From: Aquilaria yunnanensis
Lineage: Eukaryota; Streptophyta; Magnoliopsida; Malvales; Thymelaeaceae
DNA length: 64,000 nucleotides
Assembly (NCBI GenBank): GCA_039654915.1
Contig: CM077599.1
Coordinates: forward strand, 81,188,001-81,252,000
Reading direction: 5' to 3'
A program made the position numbers and the translations under genes. The notes under the pieces are model-generated. The model saw only the letters and a program-made list of their open reading frames with translations, was not told where the DNA came from and ran no database searches. Shown piece by piece: positions 1 to 11,666 of the stretch; position 1 is the first letter of the stretch, and each line of letters starts with the position of its first letter.

Positions 1-251
1 ATTATATAGTTTTTATATTATAGACCTATATCTAATTAGACAAACTAATATAGCATTAATTCCCTATATATAACTCATAACTCAATAAATAAATTGACTA
101 ATTTGCCTCTGGACCAAAACTCACCCTCACCCTTGAAAACCCACCTCTATAACCGCTTCTGCCGTTGGCACCGCCGGCTCATTGGCTTCTCTTCCAAAGA
201 ATCATGACCGCCTCCAGATCTCGCAGCTGTTGACCTTTGAATCTCGTCGTT

Positions 252-391
252 ACTCGCCAGATCTTGTTGTGACTCGCCGGACCTCATCATCACTAGCCGA
301 ATTTCGTCATCACTCGCCGAATCTCATCGTCACTCGCTAGATCTCGTTGTCACTAACCGGATCGCGTCGTCACTCTCCAGGTCGCATGGAT
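252..391. repeat. 20-bp minisatellite, about 7 units
   Basis: Seven consecutive 20-bp units follow the pattern actcgccggatctcatcgtc with one to five changes each. A partial unit precedes the array. Confidence 0.75.
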
Positions 392-1089
392 CACCTCCAA
401 ATCTTGGCGTTGTCACTTGCTGGATTTTGCCGATCGTTGCCTTTAAGTCTTGTCCTTGTTGATTCCGAATAACAATAGTGTCTGCAATAAAATGTAGACA
501 TATATAGTATGTGGAAGTGTCTACAAAGTAATATAAAATAAATTATTATAATTTGAAATTAAAAATGTCTAAAGCTATAATAATAAGTGTTTGATTGAAT
601 ATTGAAAAATGTCTAAATAAATATATCAAAGAATCTGAACAAAAAATGACAGAATCAACTTGTGAACATTTTGTTATATTTAAAATATAATTAAAAAAAT
701 GTCTGAATCAATAAGAAAAAGTGTTTGATTCAATATTAAAAAATGTCTAAAGAAATACGTAAAAGTGTCTGATTAAATAACTTGTGAACAATTTGTTATC
801 TTTCAGAAAATAACTGTTTGAAATAATTTTGAAAAAGTGTCTGATTAAATATGTAAAAGTATTCAAATAATAATGAAAAAGTGTCTAAATATTTAGAGAA
901 ATGTTTAAATAAAGGTATATGATTCAATGAATAAAGAAATGTCTAAATAAAAATTTAAAATTGTCTAAAGTATGTTTGGATAATAACAAAAAAAAAATCC
1001 TTTTGAAAAACAAATCAATCTGTGCGAATTGTCTGCCTCTTCTCCCGCTCCACCATCGCCTCCCTCCACAGCCATTGCCTTAACAGCGG

Positions 1090-1480
1090 CCCTCCCTCCA
1101 CATGCATTCACCTCACCTGTCCACCTCTTCGGCCTTGCCTTCGATCGCCTCAGACCACGCAACCCATCTTGGAACACACTGTTTCTCCTCCAATCGCACT
1201 GCCTTGCTCTTCCGCCTCCTCAGCCTCACCTCAGATCGCCTGGGTTCACACGGCCTCATCTTGGATCACACCATCTCTCATTCGATCGCATTGCCTCACC
1301 TGTCCACCTCCTTGGCCTCACCTCAGATCACCTGGGATCACAGCCTCGTCTTGGATCACGCCATCTCTCATCTGATCGCACTACCTCGCCTGTTTGCCTC
1401 CTTAGCCTCGCCTCGGATCGCTTAGGATTGTGCGCCTCATCTTGGATCACGTTGTCTTTCCTCCGATCGCGTCGCCTCAC
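1090..1480. repeat. about 91-bp tandem repeat, 4 units
   Basis: The landmark atcttgga(t/a)cac recurs near 1167, 1258, 1349 and 1439, a spacing of about 91 bp. The linking text (cctcacctcagatcgcctgg and variants) is similar in each unit. Confidence 0.65.
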
Positions 1481-2068
1481 CTCGATCATCATTGGATGTA
1501 ATCACAATGCCTCACCGCACCTTGGATGTTGGTGCGCAATGAAGATTGGTTCACAACGGAGATCAGTGTGCCTCCAAATTTATGCGCGATGAAGATCATT
1601 ACACGACGGAGATCGGCGCGTGATAGAGATCAAAGTCTGTCACAGTGGTCCTTAGCTGCGACGATGAGAAGAGGAGAGAGAGAGAAAGAAGGAGAGAGAG
1701 AAACTACTTGAGGAAGGGAAATTAGGGTAAGGGGTAAAAATGTAAAATTTATGTTATGTCTAATTAGACATATATGTATTATATCCATTGTACTAATTAT
1801 ATACTTAAAAGTGTCACTTGTTTCAGAACAAAATTTAGTTTAAAAAATATTGCTAATTATTAAACATAGGAGTACCATTTCAAAATAAATAAATAACCAT
1901 ATACCCCTATCATTACTGTTTATCAAAGTCTTAAGTGGCATTTGAATTGGTAGGACTTCCATTGTAGGATTTGGAGTTAAAGCTAGGACATATATTTTGC
2001 CCCACCTTAACTTAGTAAATTCTTCCTTGTAGGGATTATGGCTTTCAGAAAGCTCCGTAAGTGGAAGA

Positions 2069-2949
2069 AATGCCAAAATAACAACTAGTATTTTCCCTCT
2101 AACTCAATTATGCCACTCAGCTTTAATTTTAGCCAATTATACCACTAATGTTAATAAATTGGTCTAATTATGCGACTTTTGATAATACGCTGCACAATTT
2201 GCTTTTTTAACGACTGAATTTTCAGTAAAAATTTTTGGGGATCGTTGTTGAGTGGCGTGCGTAGGGCAGTAGCAACTTGACTAACGGCAATCAATAGTAC
2301 TTTTCCTCAGTTAGATTTAGGGTAAAAACAAATCAGACATTTAATCGGTAGCTTGAGCTTTGTTTTGAAACTTTTAGAACCAAACATTATTAAGCTCGAG
2401 TCCAAAAAATAGGTACAATGCCTTTAAAAAGTTGCACTTAATGATGCCCAAGAAAAAATAAGTTTATTATACTAATCCCCTATAGCTAGACCATGAGTAT
2501 ATATACCTCCTCAAGTTTCAAAACTTTTAATTACATCTTTTTTGAAAGATGATCATTATATATGAGAATAATTACAATTAGTCCATAAGATTTGAAAAGT
2601 CATACTTAGTCCTTAATATTATCAAGCCTCGCTCAAACTTCCTTGAGCCTGAATTATGATACCATTTCTTATCAAACTCGAGTTCGGATAGAATCATTAA
2701 CTAATCGAGATGAGCTCAACTGGCCAATTTAGCCTACTTAGATTTGTGAGCAGTTAAGGCAGCAACATATAACATACAAACGTCGAATTGGACCAATTTA
2801 GTAAGATTGGTGGCATAATTTGACCTAGTGAATAACTATATTGTTAACAGAATTACACCATCTTAATAACATCTATGGCATACTTGCAAAATTAAAGTTA
2901 AATGGCACGATTAAGTTAGAGGCGAACTTTAGTGTCTTTTTGGTAATTC
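2069..2949. mobile_element. DNA transposon with long terminal inverted repeats (MITE/Mutator-like)
   Basis: The left end (atgccaaaataacaactag, then ccctctaactcaattatgcc) is matched in inverse by the right end, whose complement reads attaccaaaaagacactaa, then gcctctaacttaatcgtgcc. The similarity continues inward for about 100 bp. No transposase frame is visible, so it would be non-autonomous. I could not fix a target duplication, so the ends may be off by a few bases. Confidence 0.55.
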
Positions 2950-3341
2950 TGCCTTTCTAAGTTGCTCTACCAATATTTTTTACCAACCAATGTCAATGTG
3001 AAGGCTCCATCCCTGCATACCCATCGAAATCCAGTTTGCGGGAGTTCTCTAATAATCCATCCGGATTGCTAAAACCAATTTCAATTTTAAACATTACGGC
3101 TCTATATCATCACAGAAGAGCAAATAAAATTTAATGGAATAACCTCGCCATCAAATCAACGCAAACCTCAAATCCAAACAAAACCCCCTTGAAAAATAAA
3201 AAATGGAACAATCCAGGCATCAATTTCCTATATTTTACATCAAAGCACCCAAGACCGTAACCCTTAAGAAGACAGAAATGAATAGACATAGCAGAAGCAA
3301 AGCAAGACCGATCGGGAACAGGAAGCCGTCCCCGTAAACGA

Positions 3342-3470
3342 TCAGCGTCGGATTTGCTTGATTTTGTGCCACCCTTTCTTGCAAGAATCCCCGACAACCT
3401 TAACTCCCCTCTGGAAGAAAACCTTGAGCTCCTTGGCTCGCTCCTTCACCTGGTGCTCGAACCCACCCAT
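3342..3470 (-). CDS. conserved-looking small plant protein, 42 aa
   Basis: This is an intact 42-residue frame starting MGGFEHQVKERAKELK and ending GWHKIKQIRR. It is highly charged and rich in lysine and arginine, with a probable amphipathic helix over residues 5-20, then a short hydrophobic stretch (VKVVGD) and a single cysteine at 30. From memory it resembles short plant proteins of unknown function that share the KERAKELK and GDSCKKGW words; I cannot confirm this without a search. The local DNA is GC-richer than the surroundings. On the minus strand a TATA-like tttataac lies about 80 bases upstream (near 3550), leaving room for a short leader. Role and location are unknown. Longer overlapping frames on this strand (3131-3397) have no such character and look like shadows. 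Confidence 0.6.
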   Translation of the reverse strand: MGGFEHQVKERAKELKVFFQRGVKVVGDSCKKGWHKIKQIRR

Positions 3471-4229
3471 CGTCTCGCTGCTTCTTGAAGTGTCCAGACC
3501 TAAAGCAAACTGAGATCGGAAGTGTTAGGTTTCGTAACGTTAGGGGTTATAAAAGCGGAGGTGGACGGTGGGATACAGCACATGGATGGACAGGTGGCAG
3601 TGATCGAACGGGTAAGGGATTGTAACATGGAGTTTGATTGTTTCCTCGTCAATTAACGGGAACCACGATGATTACGGGACAGATAAGCGTGAAGGATGAG
3701 GACATTATCAGATGTTACGCGGCACTTTATTGGTTTGCGTCTTTCCGTGGGCCTCACCGCCCGTCTTCCTCCCCATATATATTAATGGGAAAATGAAATC
3801 AAAGGCACTAATTTTTTTAGGGTAGTTATTGAGCAATATTTATGACCAAAAAATACGCAGTGTTGTGCATATATTACACCCTTTATTAATTTTTAGATTT
3901 AGGAAACTTACAATGTTTGTACAAAATTTCAGCAATTTATCATTCAAGGCACCAAATAGCCTATAGGCACACTTTTGAAAGTTTTATGGGTGGATGAGCG
4001 TGAAAAAAAAATGATGGTTAATGGTCATATTTGCAAAGATTTAATGGTCATTTCAGAATTTAAGCCTCAATTAAGCAACCATTGTTGTTCCACTTTTCGT
4101 AGGAAAAAACTGAAGGGTTGGTTGCAGTTTGAAGTTGTTATATTAGGGCGCTGAATAAGAATTACTAGCAAGTTGCAGGCTAGTTTTTTTTTTAGGGAGA
4201 CTTGATCACTCTTCACACTTTAAGGCTTA
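3471..4229. other. intergenic; promoter side of the 42-aa gene
   Basis: The first 100-300 bases probably hold the leader and promoter of the small gene, including the TATA-like site near 3550. From about 3780 the sequence is AT-rich and shows no gene or clear repeat. Confidence 0.5.
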
Positions 4230-6068
4230 AGTCACTTTAATACCAAGTTACCCAACCAAAAGGTTCTCGGGGTCTCGGGATCAGGGAGGTAAGGCCACTT
4301 AATCAAGTCCATCTCATCAAACTTGCCTGGGATATGTGTAACAACTTTCAATAAAATCCACTGTAAGGTTTTTAGGGGAAAGTATCATTCGATCACCTCC
4401 ATAAAAACTGATGTCTCAATCTGGTGTAAGCTTAAAATGATTGACCTAAAAGACAGACTCACTAGAAAAGTTGTGGCCAATTACTTGAATACTAATTAGT
4501 GGTCTGATAACTGGGTTTGCACTAGCACCCTTAGATTGATGATTCATGCCCCCTTCTTGCACATGAATCTGACCTTAAAGTTTCCAATTTATTTGAAGGA
4601 AACTCTTGACATCTAGATCACTTATCCATAGTTTTACTCCAACAGCTCCTCCACAAGATAAAACTTGTTTTTGTTAACAAACTAACCAACTCTCCACAAG
4701 ATAAAACTTGGCTTTGTTAATAAACTAACCAACTCTCTTGATTTTGAAACCTAAAACTTTACTACATATGGCATCTTCTCACTCAAGTCAGCCTATATCT
4801 TTGCTAATAACTCTTTCAGTGACCATGCTCTTACTTTTTGGAACTAGCTTTAGGCCTTAACAATCCTACTAAGGATTAAGCACTTCATATGGCTCCTCTT
4901 TCATGAAAAGTGCCCCATTGTTGCTCACTTGGCCTACATGGGCTTAAACATTGTCACTAATTGCATTGTTTTGTAGCCATGCTCATGAGGACATCATATA
5001 GATTTTTTATTCTTGTACTCGTAGCAAACAAATCCTATCCATGCTCCAAATTACTAACATGAACCAACCTATTGATAACATACTCATCTGGATCAAGAAT
5101 GATCATCTCTCCTCATCTATCTCCACCTTTCATAACATTCCTGTCAATATTTTGTTTAGTCATATCCCTGGGAAGTTTGGCGCTCTAAAACCAAATAGAT
5201 ATTAAAAGGTATTTTCAGACTTCAATTGCTCGACTATTCAAAAAATTCGAATCATAGTTCTTGAGTTCCATGCTCTCAGCCTAGATAAGTTCCTAACTCC
5301 ACTAGCCAGATAGCTGATTGAGGTTCATTGGCTTCCCCTCCTCCCTATGTTTTTAAATTGAATGTGGACGGCTCTTGCCAAGGCACCTTGGAATTGGTTA
5401 GTGCAGATGGACTTATTTAAAATAGTCTTGGTAAATTCATTGCAAGTTTCACCAGAAACCTTAGTTCTACTAACAGTCTCACTATTAAACTTTGGTCCCT
5501 TAGAAAAAGCCTTAATCTAGCACTGTAGCTTAGTCTTCAATCATTAATTGTAGAGAAGAGCTCCAAATCTGTAATAAATCTAGTTGAGTCCTCTTTACCC
5601 CTACAATCTGCACTAACTCCTATTTTGCATGATTTCAGGTTGCTAATACCCTAGCTTCAAATTATCAGGATGCAAGACATCTCCACAGAGGGAAATCAAG
5701 CTACTAATTTTCTTGCCAAACAAGGAGCAGTTGCCACGGACTTGGAAACATATACCTACGTGGCGTGCCCTTTCCTCTTCAACCTGTTACCTCTAGTGAT
5801 GCACAAGGCGTATCTACCCCTTATTTTTGTACCATAAACAATCTTCCTTATACTATTATTAGTGCTCATAGCACTAACAAATTGCCAATAGATTGTACTG
5901 CTAACTGTCCTTTAGTGACTTTAGCAACAGATGGCAACCCAGCACCTAATGCAGTAGTAGGCCTTGGGGCTACTCTCCCACCTAATACTCTTTGTAATGT
6001 CTCTATTGCGCCCTTCGTTTGTAGCCCTCCTTAAGGGCCTATCTATTTGGTTTAGTTAATTGTCTTTT
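4230..6068 (+). pseudogene. decayed LINE (non-LTR retrotransposon), 3' half
   Basis: In broken plus-strand frames one can read the pieces that end plant LINE ORF2. First comes the block after the reverse transcriptase (KGSRGLGIREV near 4260). Next is a zf-RVT-like stretch near 4870-5040 (KHFIWLLFHEKCPIVAHLAY). Then an RNase H-like region runs from about 5360 (LNVDGSCQG) to about 5720 (EGNQATNFLAKQGA). Stops and frameshifts are frequent, and the front of the element including the catalytic reverse transcriptase is missing, as expected of a 5'-truncated copy. The 3' tail is displaced by the Mutator-like insertion: its poly(A) is found at 9039-9050. Confidence 0.75.
6060..6068 (+). repeat. 9-bp target site duplication, left copy
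   Basis: ttgtctttt directly precedes the fold-back element. The identical right copy is at 9023-9031. Confidence 0.85.
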
Positions 6069-9022
6069 GGATAAATTACATGATTTGCCCTTAAAATATA
6101 CCTTATTTCACATATTTACCCTTGAACTGTCGAACATTGCAAAAGAAGGATTAAAATAATATTTCATAGCAGGATTGTCCTTTCTTCTGTTAGACCCGTT
6201 AGTGTTAATGGAAATTTGAGGGAAAAAAATGCAAAACTAGCCCCTGAACATGTGCAAACTGGAGACAAGATCCCTGAATATAAATTTAGGACAAATAACC
6301 CCTCAAATAGCCAAAAAATGTTAAAATAGAATGAAAAATTAGAAAACACTACAAATTTAACATGCCCATTAAAAATTAAAGTATCCAATCCATTTAAATA
6401 ATTATAGAGATTATTTTGGATGTTAAAAAAAATATAATTTGACACACTTATCTATTTTTTTTTCAACTTAACCCTTAAATGCCAAAAAAAACCCAAAGAG
6501 TTGCAAGAAAAATTACGAATTTGACATGCCCATCTAAACTTAAAGCATGCAATCCCTTGAAATAATTATAGAGATTATTCTAGATTTCAAATAAATAGAA
6601 TTTGACACACTTATTTATTTATTTCAACTTAAACTATAAACTAGTAAAAAAATTGAAAATAAAATAAAAAATAAAAAATCATCAATTTGACATGCCCATA
6701 CCAAATTAAAGCATACAATCCCTTAAAATAATTATGGAGACCATTCTAGACACACAGAAAAAAAAAAGAAACAGAATTTGACACATTTATCTATTTTTTT
6801 AACTTAATACATAAAATAGAAAAATAAAATAAAATAAAACTAAAAAATTACCAATTCGACATGACCATCCCTTTTTAAAGCATAAAATGTATTGAAATAA
6901 TTATGGATGATGCCAAATAAATACAATTTGATGTACAAGTCCATTTTTTGAACTTAAACCATAAAATAGCAAAATAATCAAAAATAGAATGATTTTTTTT
7001 AAAAATTAATAATTCAACATGCCCATCCCAAATTAAAGCATAGAATCCATTGAAATAATTATTGTGACTAGAAATAGAATTCAACACACTTATCTATCTT
7101 GTTCCGACTTAAACCATAAAATAGCAAAAAAATGAAAAATAGAATGGAAAATAAAAACATTGCCAATTCAATATCACCATCCCAAATTAAAGTGTAAAAT
7201 TCTTTGAAATAACTATGTGTACTATTCCAGATACCAAAGAAAAAGAATTTCACACGCTTATCTTTTTTTTTTTTTCAACTTAAACCACAAGATAGCAAAA
7301 AACCAAAAAATAGAATGAGAAATAAATTACAAATTTGACATGCCCATCCAAAAATAAAGCACAAAATCCATTAAAATAATTATTAAAGCTATTCTAGATG
7401 CAAAAATCATAAAATTTGACACACTTATATTTTTTTTTCAACTTAAACCATAAAATAGAAAAAAATCAAAAAATAGAAAGAAAAATAAAAAATCACTAGT
7501 TCAACATACCCATCGCAGATTAAATCATAAAATCCACTGAAATATATAATTCAATTGGGCATTTTGAATTGGTAATTTTTCATTTTTCATTCTATTTTTC
7601 TTTTTCTTTTTTGCTATTTTATGGTTTAAGTTGAAAAAATACATAAGTGTGCCAATTTCTATTTCTTTTGCATCTAGAATCGTCTAAATAATTATTTCAA
7701 TTGATTTTATGCTTTAATTTTGGATGATCATGCTGAATCAGTAATTGTCTTATTTCTCATTCTGTTTTTTAGTTTTTAAGCTATTTTATGGTTTAAGTTG
7801 AAAAAAAAAAATTAGATAAGTGTGTCAAATTCTATTTCATTGGCATCTAGAATAATCTAAATAACTATTTCAAGGGATTCTCTACTTTAATTTTTCATTT
7901 TCAATTCTAATCGATAAATATTTTATTTTCCATTCCATTTTTCATTTTTTTGCTATATTTTGGTTTAAGTTGGAGAAAAATAGATAAATGTGTCAAATTC
8001 TATTTATTTAGAGCCTATAATAGTTTTCATAATTATTTAAATGGAGTGTATAATTTAATTTGGTATGGTCATGTTGGATTGGCAATTTTTATTTTTCATT
8101 CAATTTTTTTTATTTTTTTCTATTTTATGGTTTAAGTTGAAAAAATAGATAAGTGCATCAAATTTTATTGCTTTGGAGTCTATAATAGTATCCATAATTA
8201 TTTCAATCAATTTTATGCTTTAAGTTGGAATGGTAATGCTGAATTGGTAATTTTTTATTCTATTCATTCTATTTTTTTTATTTTATTTTTGCTATTTTAT
8301 GTTTTAAGTTGAAAAAAAATATATAAGTGTGTCAAATTTTATTTATTTTTCATCTATAATAGTCTCCAAAATTATTTTAAGGGATTTTATGCTTTAATTT
8401 TGGATGGTGATGTCAAATTGATGATTTCTATTTTTCAGTTTTTTTTTGTTATTTTATGGTTTCTGTTGAAAAAAAATAGATAAGAGTGTCAAAATTCTAT
8501 TTCTTTAGAACCTAGAATAGTCTTTATAATTATTTCAAGGGATTAGATACTTTAATTTGAGATGGGCATGTCGAATTGGTTGTTTTTCGTTCAACTTTTT
8601 GGGTTTTTTTTGCTTTTAATGTTTAAGTTAAAAAAAGGTAAATAAGTATGTCAAATTATATTTTTTTCATCTAAAATATTCTCTATAATTATTTAAAGGG
8701 ATTGAATACTTTATTTTTTTATGGGCATGTTAAATTTATAATGTTTTTTAATTTTTCATTCTATTTTAAGGTTTTTTTTTTGCTATTTGAGGAGTTATGT
8801 GTCCCATATTTATATTCAGGGGGGTCTTTTATCCATTTTGCTTGCGTTCAGGCTATTTTGGTATCATCCTCTCGAATTTCTGTCAACCCTGATGGAGATA
8901 ATGGAAGGAGGAGCATTTTTGCTACAAAAAGTTATTTTAATCCAAATTTTGCAATGTTCGACAATTTATATATAAATATGAGAAGTAGGGTATATTTTAA
9001 GGGCAAATTATGCAATTTAGCC
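6069..9022. mobile_element. fold-back Mutator-like element with mirrored tandem arrays
   Basis: The element starts ggataaattacatgatttgc, and its right end, read on the complement, is ggctaaattgcataatttgc. A perfect 9-bp direct repeat, ttgtctttt, lies immediately outside both ends (6060-6068 and 9023-9031), the usual Mutator-like target duplication. Inside, about eight units of about 165 bp run one way (marker catgccc at 6361, 6525, 6691, 6860, 7019, 7171, 7339, 7505). About eight more run in inverse to 8725, with the turn near 7540. Each unit carries words such as tttgacacacttatctattt and caacttaaaccataaaatag. No transposase is present, so it must have moved in trans. The whole element could fold into one long hairpin. 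Confidence 0.85.
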
Positions 9023-9050
9023 TTGTCTTTTAAACCACAAAAAAAAAAAA
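9023..9050 (+). repeat. right target duplication plus displaced LINE poly(A) tail
   Basis: ttgtctttt (9023-9031) is followed by aaaccac and a run of A to 9050. Removing the fold-back element puts this tail directly after the LINE remnant ending at 6068, which explains why the A-run stands here. Confidence 0.7.
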
Positions 9051-9965
9051 TCTTGCAACTAACGTAGTTGATAAAGTGCCAAAAATATCACAAGAACAGC
9101 TTGAGTTCTAGGCTTCTAGCAGCAAGTGCACACTCTCCTCCATTCAAGACTCCTTAGCATTGGTAAGATGCAATCAAGGCCCTCTAGCTTTAGTGCAGCA
9201 GCCACTTTTTCCCCTAATTTTCTTCATGTACTGTGTTACTCCTTATACAGGTAATACTTACAAATACAGAAAAAAATAAATGAATAAAAAAATAATGCTG
9301 CTTGATGTCTCCGCTTTTCGAGGGAAAGGTGCCAGCTAGTTCAATTAATAAGTAACTTTGGTATCAAATTGAAGTTTCATTACTTTGTTGACAGTTGAGG
9401 AGGCAGAGATATCTACTCCTTTTTTTTTTTACATAGCACAATTAATTCATTCGAATCAGAAGATGAACTAATTATATTAACCAAATCCCTAAGGATTGAA
9501 AGACAGTTCGTTTTTCTTAGCCCAAAAGCTGTTGTAAATCAAAATAGTAAATTATGATTTATAATCAAGAAACCAATTTGTGCCTTTCCAAAACAAATTG
9601 GTTGCCCAAAACTTTGAAACATTTTAAGTATTTTTGAAACATTTAAATTGATTATGACTTAGTTTTGAATTCAAAACCTTTTAAAATTTGTTTTTTCAAT
9701 ATAAATGTATTAGTATGAAATATTTATATCTTTGTTAATCGACTGAACGAAGTGCGGCTCCTAATTTGCCCAGATATATATATTTTCTTTGGCGGGGTTT
9801 TTTCAAAGGGAAATACTTTCTAGTTAAATGATGACTCAACTACTTACAGGTAAGAACTTATAGAAGCTGCATACAGGTCTAAACCAGCAACTGCTGCAAT
9901 GAATTGCATAAACAAATTACAGAGTACCTACTAAGGTCTAAAGAATGAACAAGCATAATCTGATT
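9051..9965. other. intergenic, downstream of the CPBP protease gene
   Basis: AT-rich sequence without a convincing frame or repeat. The part next to 9966 is presumably the 3' UTR of the minus-strand protease gene. Confidence 0.5.
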
Positions 9966-11572
9966 TCAAGATAACAAAGTTATCACCAGCGTAAAGGCAT
10001 TGTACAAAGAATGTAATGCAATGGAAGAAAACAAATTGCCTGTCCAACAATACGAGCATCCAAGAGCACAGCCGATGATGAACAACTGTATAAAATTCTC
10101 GGCAGAGAAATGAGCTGCGCTGAAGATGGCTGCACTTAAGAGGACCGCAACCTTCCAGTTCATGGTTGAAGCGAGAGAGGTCAGAAGAAATCCCCTGTAA
10201 ACAGTCTCCTCAAGCAGCGGAGCAATGATGCAGTACAAGAGGAAACAAGCAACCTTTGATACAATATCACTGACAAGGATTTCCCTCAGTACAGGATTGT
10301 TTACATCCTGAATTGAATTGAGAGGTTAAAGGGCATAAGAAGTTGAAAGTTCCAATCTTGTTGTTTCGATTGGAAATGTGCAATAACAGGTTCAAAATTA
10401 CAGAGAACAATGAAGCAGAATGAACAAAAATGACATTCAACTGAGAACACATTCTTAGTAGGACGATGAAACAAGTTCATCACAACTTTCCTTTTAGCCA
10501 ATTATCTACTACCAGGTGTTGTTAGGCACCTTTATACTTCCTAAAGGCATGACTCAAGGAAAGCAAAGTCAACAAAAATGAAGCAAACAAGTGGAAGCAA
10601 GAATTACTACCATACCTTGGGGCCCCATAGTTGATCAGCAAGGATTGCTGTGAGTGAAAGAAGCACAATAAGAACACCAAAACCCACTGATGCTGCCAAT
10701 ATCCAGGACCGCCCCGTTGAGTATGCGTGATTCTCATATAGGGTCATAAGTTCTTGTTGCGATCTCAAGGAACCCTTTAGCAGAGACAAAACGCCGACAA
10801 GTTCCATTGCCTCAAGGACAAGCAACGACAGCACCTAGATCAAAGACAGGTCAACTACCAGCAAGTAACAAGAAGCTTCAAGCATTTGAAAAGATCTGCA
10901 ACATCTACGTTACAACTTTTGACAAATTCCAAGAGGTACAAACAGATGGTAATCGAATTAAATTCAATAGAAAGCAATTCACTCATCATATGCTCTTACT
11001 TCTGTCCGAGGATCAAGACTTGATTCACGCAGAGCATATGCAACGATGGAGAGGCCTCCGAAGCTCAAAGGAATGTGTAAACCGAACATGTACACGCTCA
11101 TGGTGCTCCATAAACTTCCCCTCTCCCATGGACTATCCAATTTCAACACTGAAAATCCCTGCTCTTCAATTCACAGATAAACCATTTCCAATACTCAGCA
11201 ATATCTACAGCAATAATTGGAAACTTCAAAAACCCCAACAAGAATTTAACTGAAACAAGTGGAAATTCTCATTTTAAAAGCAATAAATGGCAGACAACTA
11301 ATGATTCACACGAATGAAGATGACAAGTATGGAGCCAAAACGAGATAATTATAGCAATAAAGGGAAACAAAACCTCGATCGATGGCTTTATCGGTTTTAG
11401 TTTCTGCAGCACGAAGAGGACGACAGAGAGAAGTGGGCGTGAAGCCAGATCGAACAGAGTAGAAGCCTAAAAGAGGAAGCGTAGGAACGAGAGGCGGCCT
11501 GTGGAAGTAGCCGCCAAATTTGGGTTGAGGACTAACAGCAGAGCAACGAGAGAGTGTCCTCTCCATGGCCAT
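9966..11572 (-). CDS. CPBP-family (CAAX/Rce1-like) intramembrane protease, probably plastid
   Basis: The gene has four exons on the minus strand: 11572-11374, 11163-11000, 10834-10616 and 10307-9966, giving 307 aa with all junctions in frame and GT-AG. Residues 1 to about 66 are rich in Ser, Arg and Pro, suggesting a transit peptide. Several hydrophobic segments follow. The family motifs are present: EETVYRG with E227, E228 and R232, FSAAH with H260, and LHSLYNA with H293 and N297. These are the predicted catalytic residues of glutamic-type intramembrane proteases (Abi/CPBP, the family of Rce1). The substrate is unknown; plastid targeting is inference. Exon 2 begins at the AG after ttgaag because the acceptor three bases downstream breaks the frame. 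The start is the first ATG (11572); a second lies two codons on. The truncated GNAT copy begins about 95 bp away, head to head. Confidence 0.85.
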
Positions 11573-11666
11573 TAGATCCAACTGGTGGATGTAGATGACT
11601 TTTGTCAACCAATTAAAGAACCAAATCAGCCCTCAAACATGCGAGTGCTGACCGAGTGGATGTAGA
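11573..11666. promoter_or_regulatory. short head-to-head interval, possible shared promoter
   Basis: Only 94 bases separate the protease start codon (minus) from the first surviving codon of the truncated GNAT copy (plus). The interval holds an eight-codon frame, atgcgagtgctgaccgagtg to a stop (11639-11665), that resembles the region around the start of the intact GNAT copy at 15436. No TATA box is evident. Confidence 0.35.

Larger units (their letters stand above)
31..1770. repeat. minisatellite-rich repeat unit, possible transposon
   Basis: The 12-bp string tctaattagaca occurs near both ends (31-42 and 1759-1770) and forms part of a palindrome at the right end, so it could mark terminal inverted repeats. 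The interior has three blocks: GC-richer sequence with a 20-bp minisatellite (252-391), a degenerate AT-rich array of tgtctaaa/gtgtctga words (about 480-970), and a second GC-richer block with a roughly 91-bp repeat (about 1090-1480) ending in a GA-rich tract (1670-1712). Open frames over the GC-rich parts follow the repeats and resemble no protein family. No target duplication could be fixed, so calling this a transposon is inference. Confidence 0.4.

Noticed and set aside
1022..1711. Overlapping plus-strand frames of up to 187 aa
   Set aside because: All three frames stay open because of the 91-bp tandem repeat; there is no domain and no transcript signal.
5765..6034. 89-aa plus-strand frame
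   Set aside because: It lies at the end of the LINE remnant, after the RNase H block, and has no recognisable domain.
6361..8730. Regular repeats of about 165 bp as a CRISPR-like array
   Set aside because: Units are adjacent tandem copies without unique spacers, flip orientation in the middle and lie in a transposon of a plant genome.
8702..9067. 121-aa frame at the right end of the fold-back element
   Set aside because: It runs across the inverted terminal repeat and into the LINE poly(A); the mirror frame exists at the left end, as expected from repeats.
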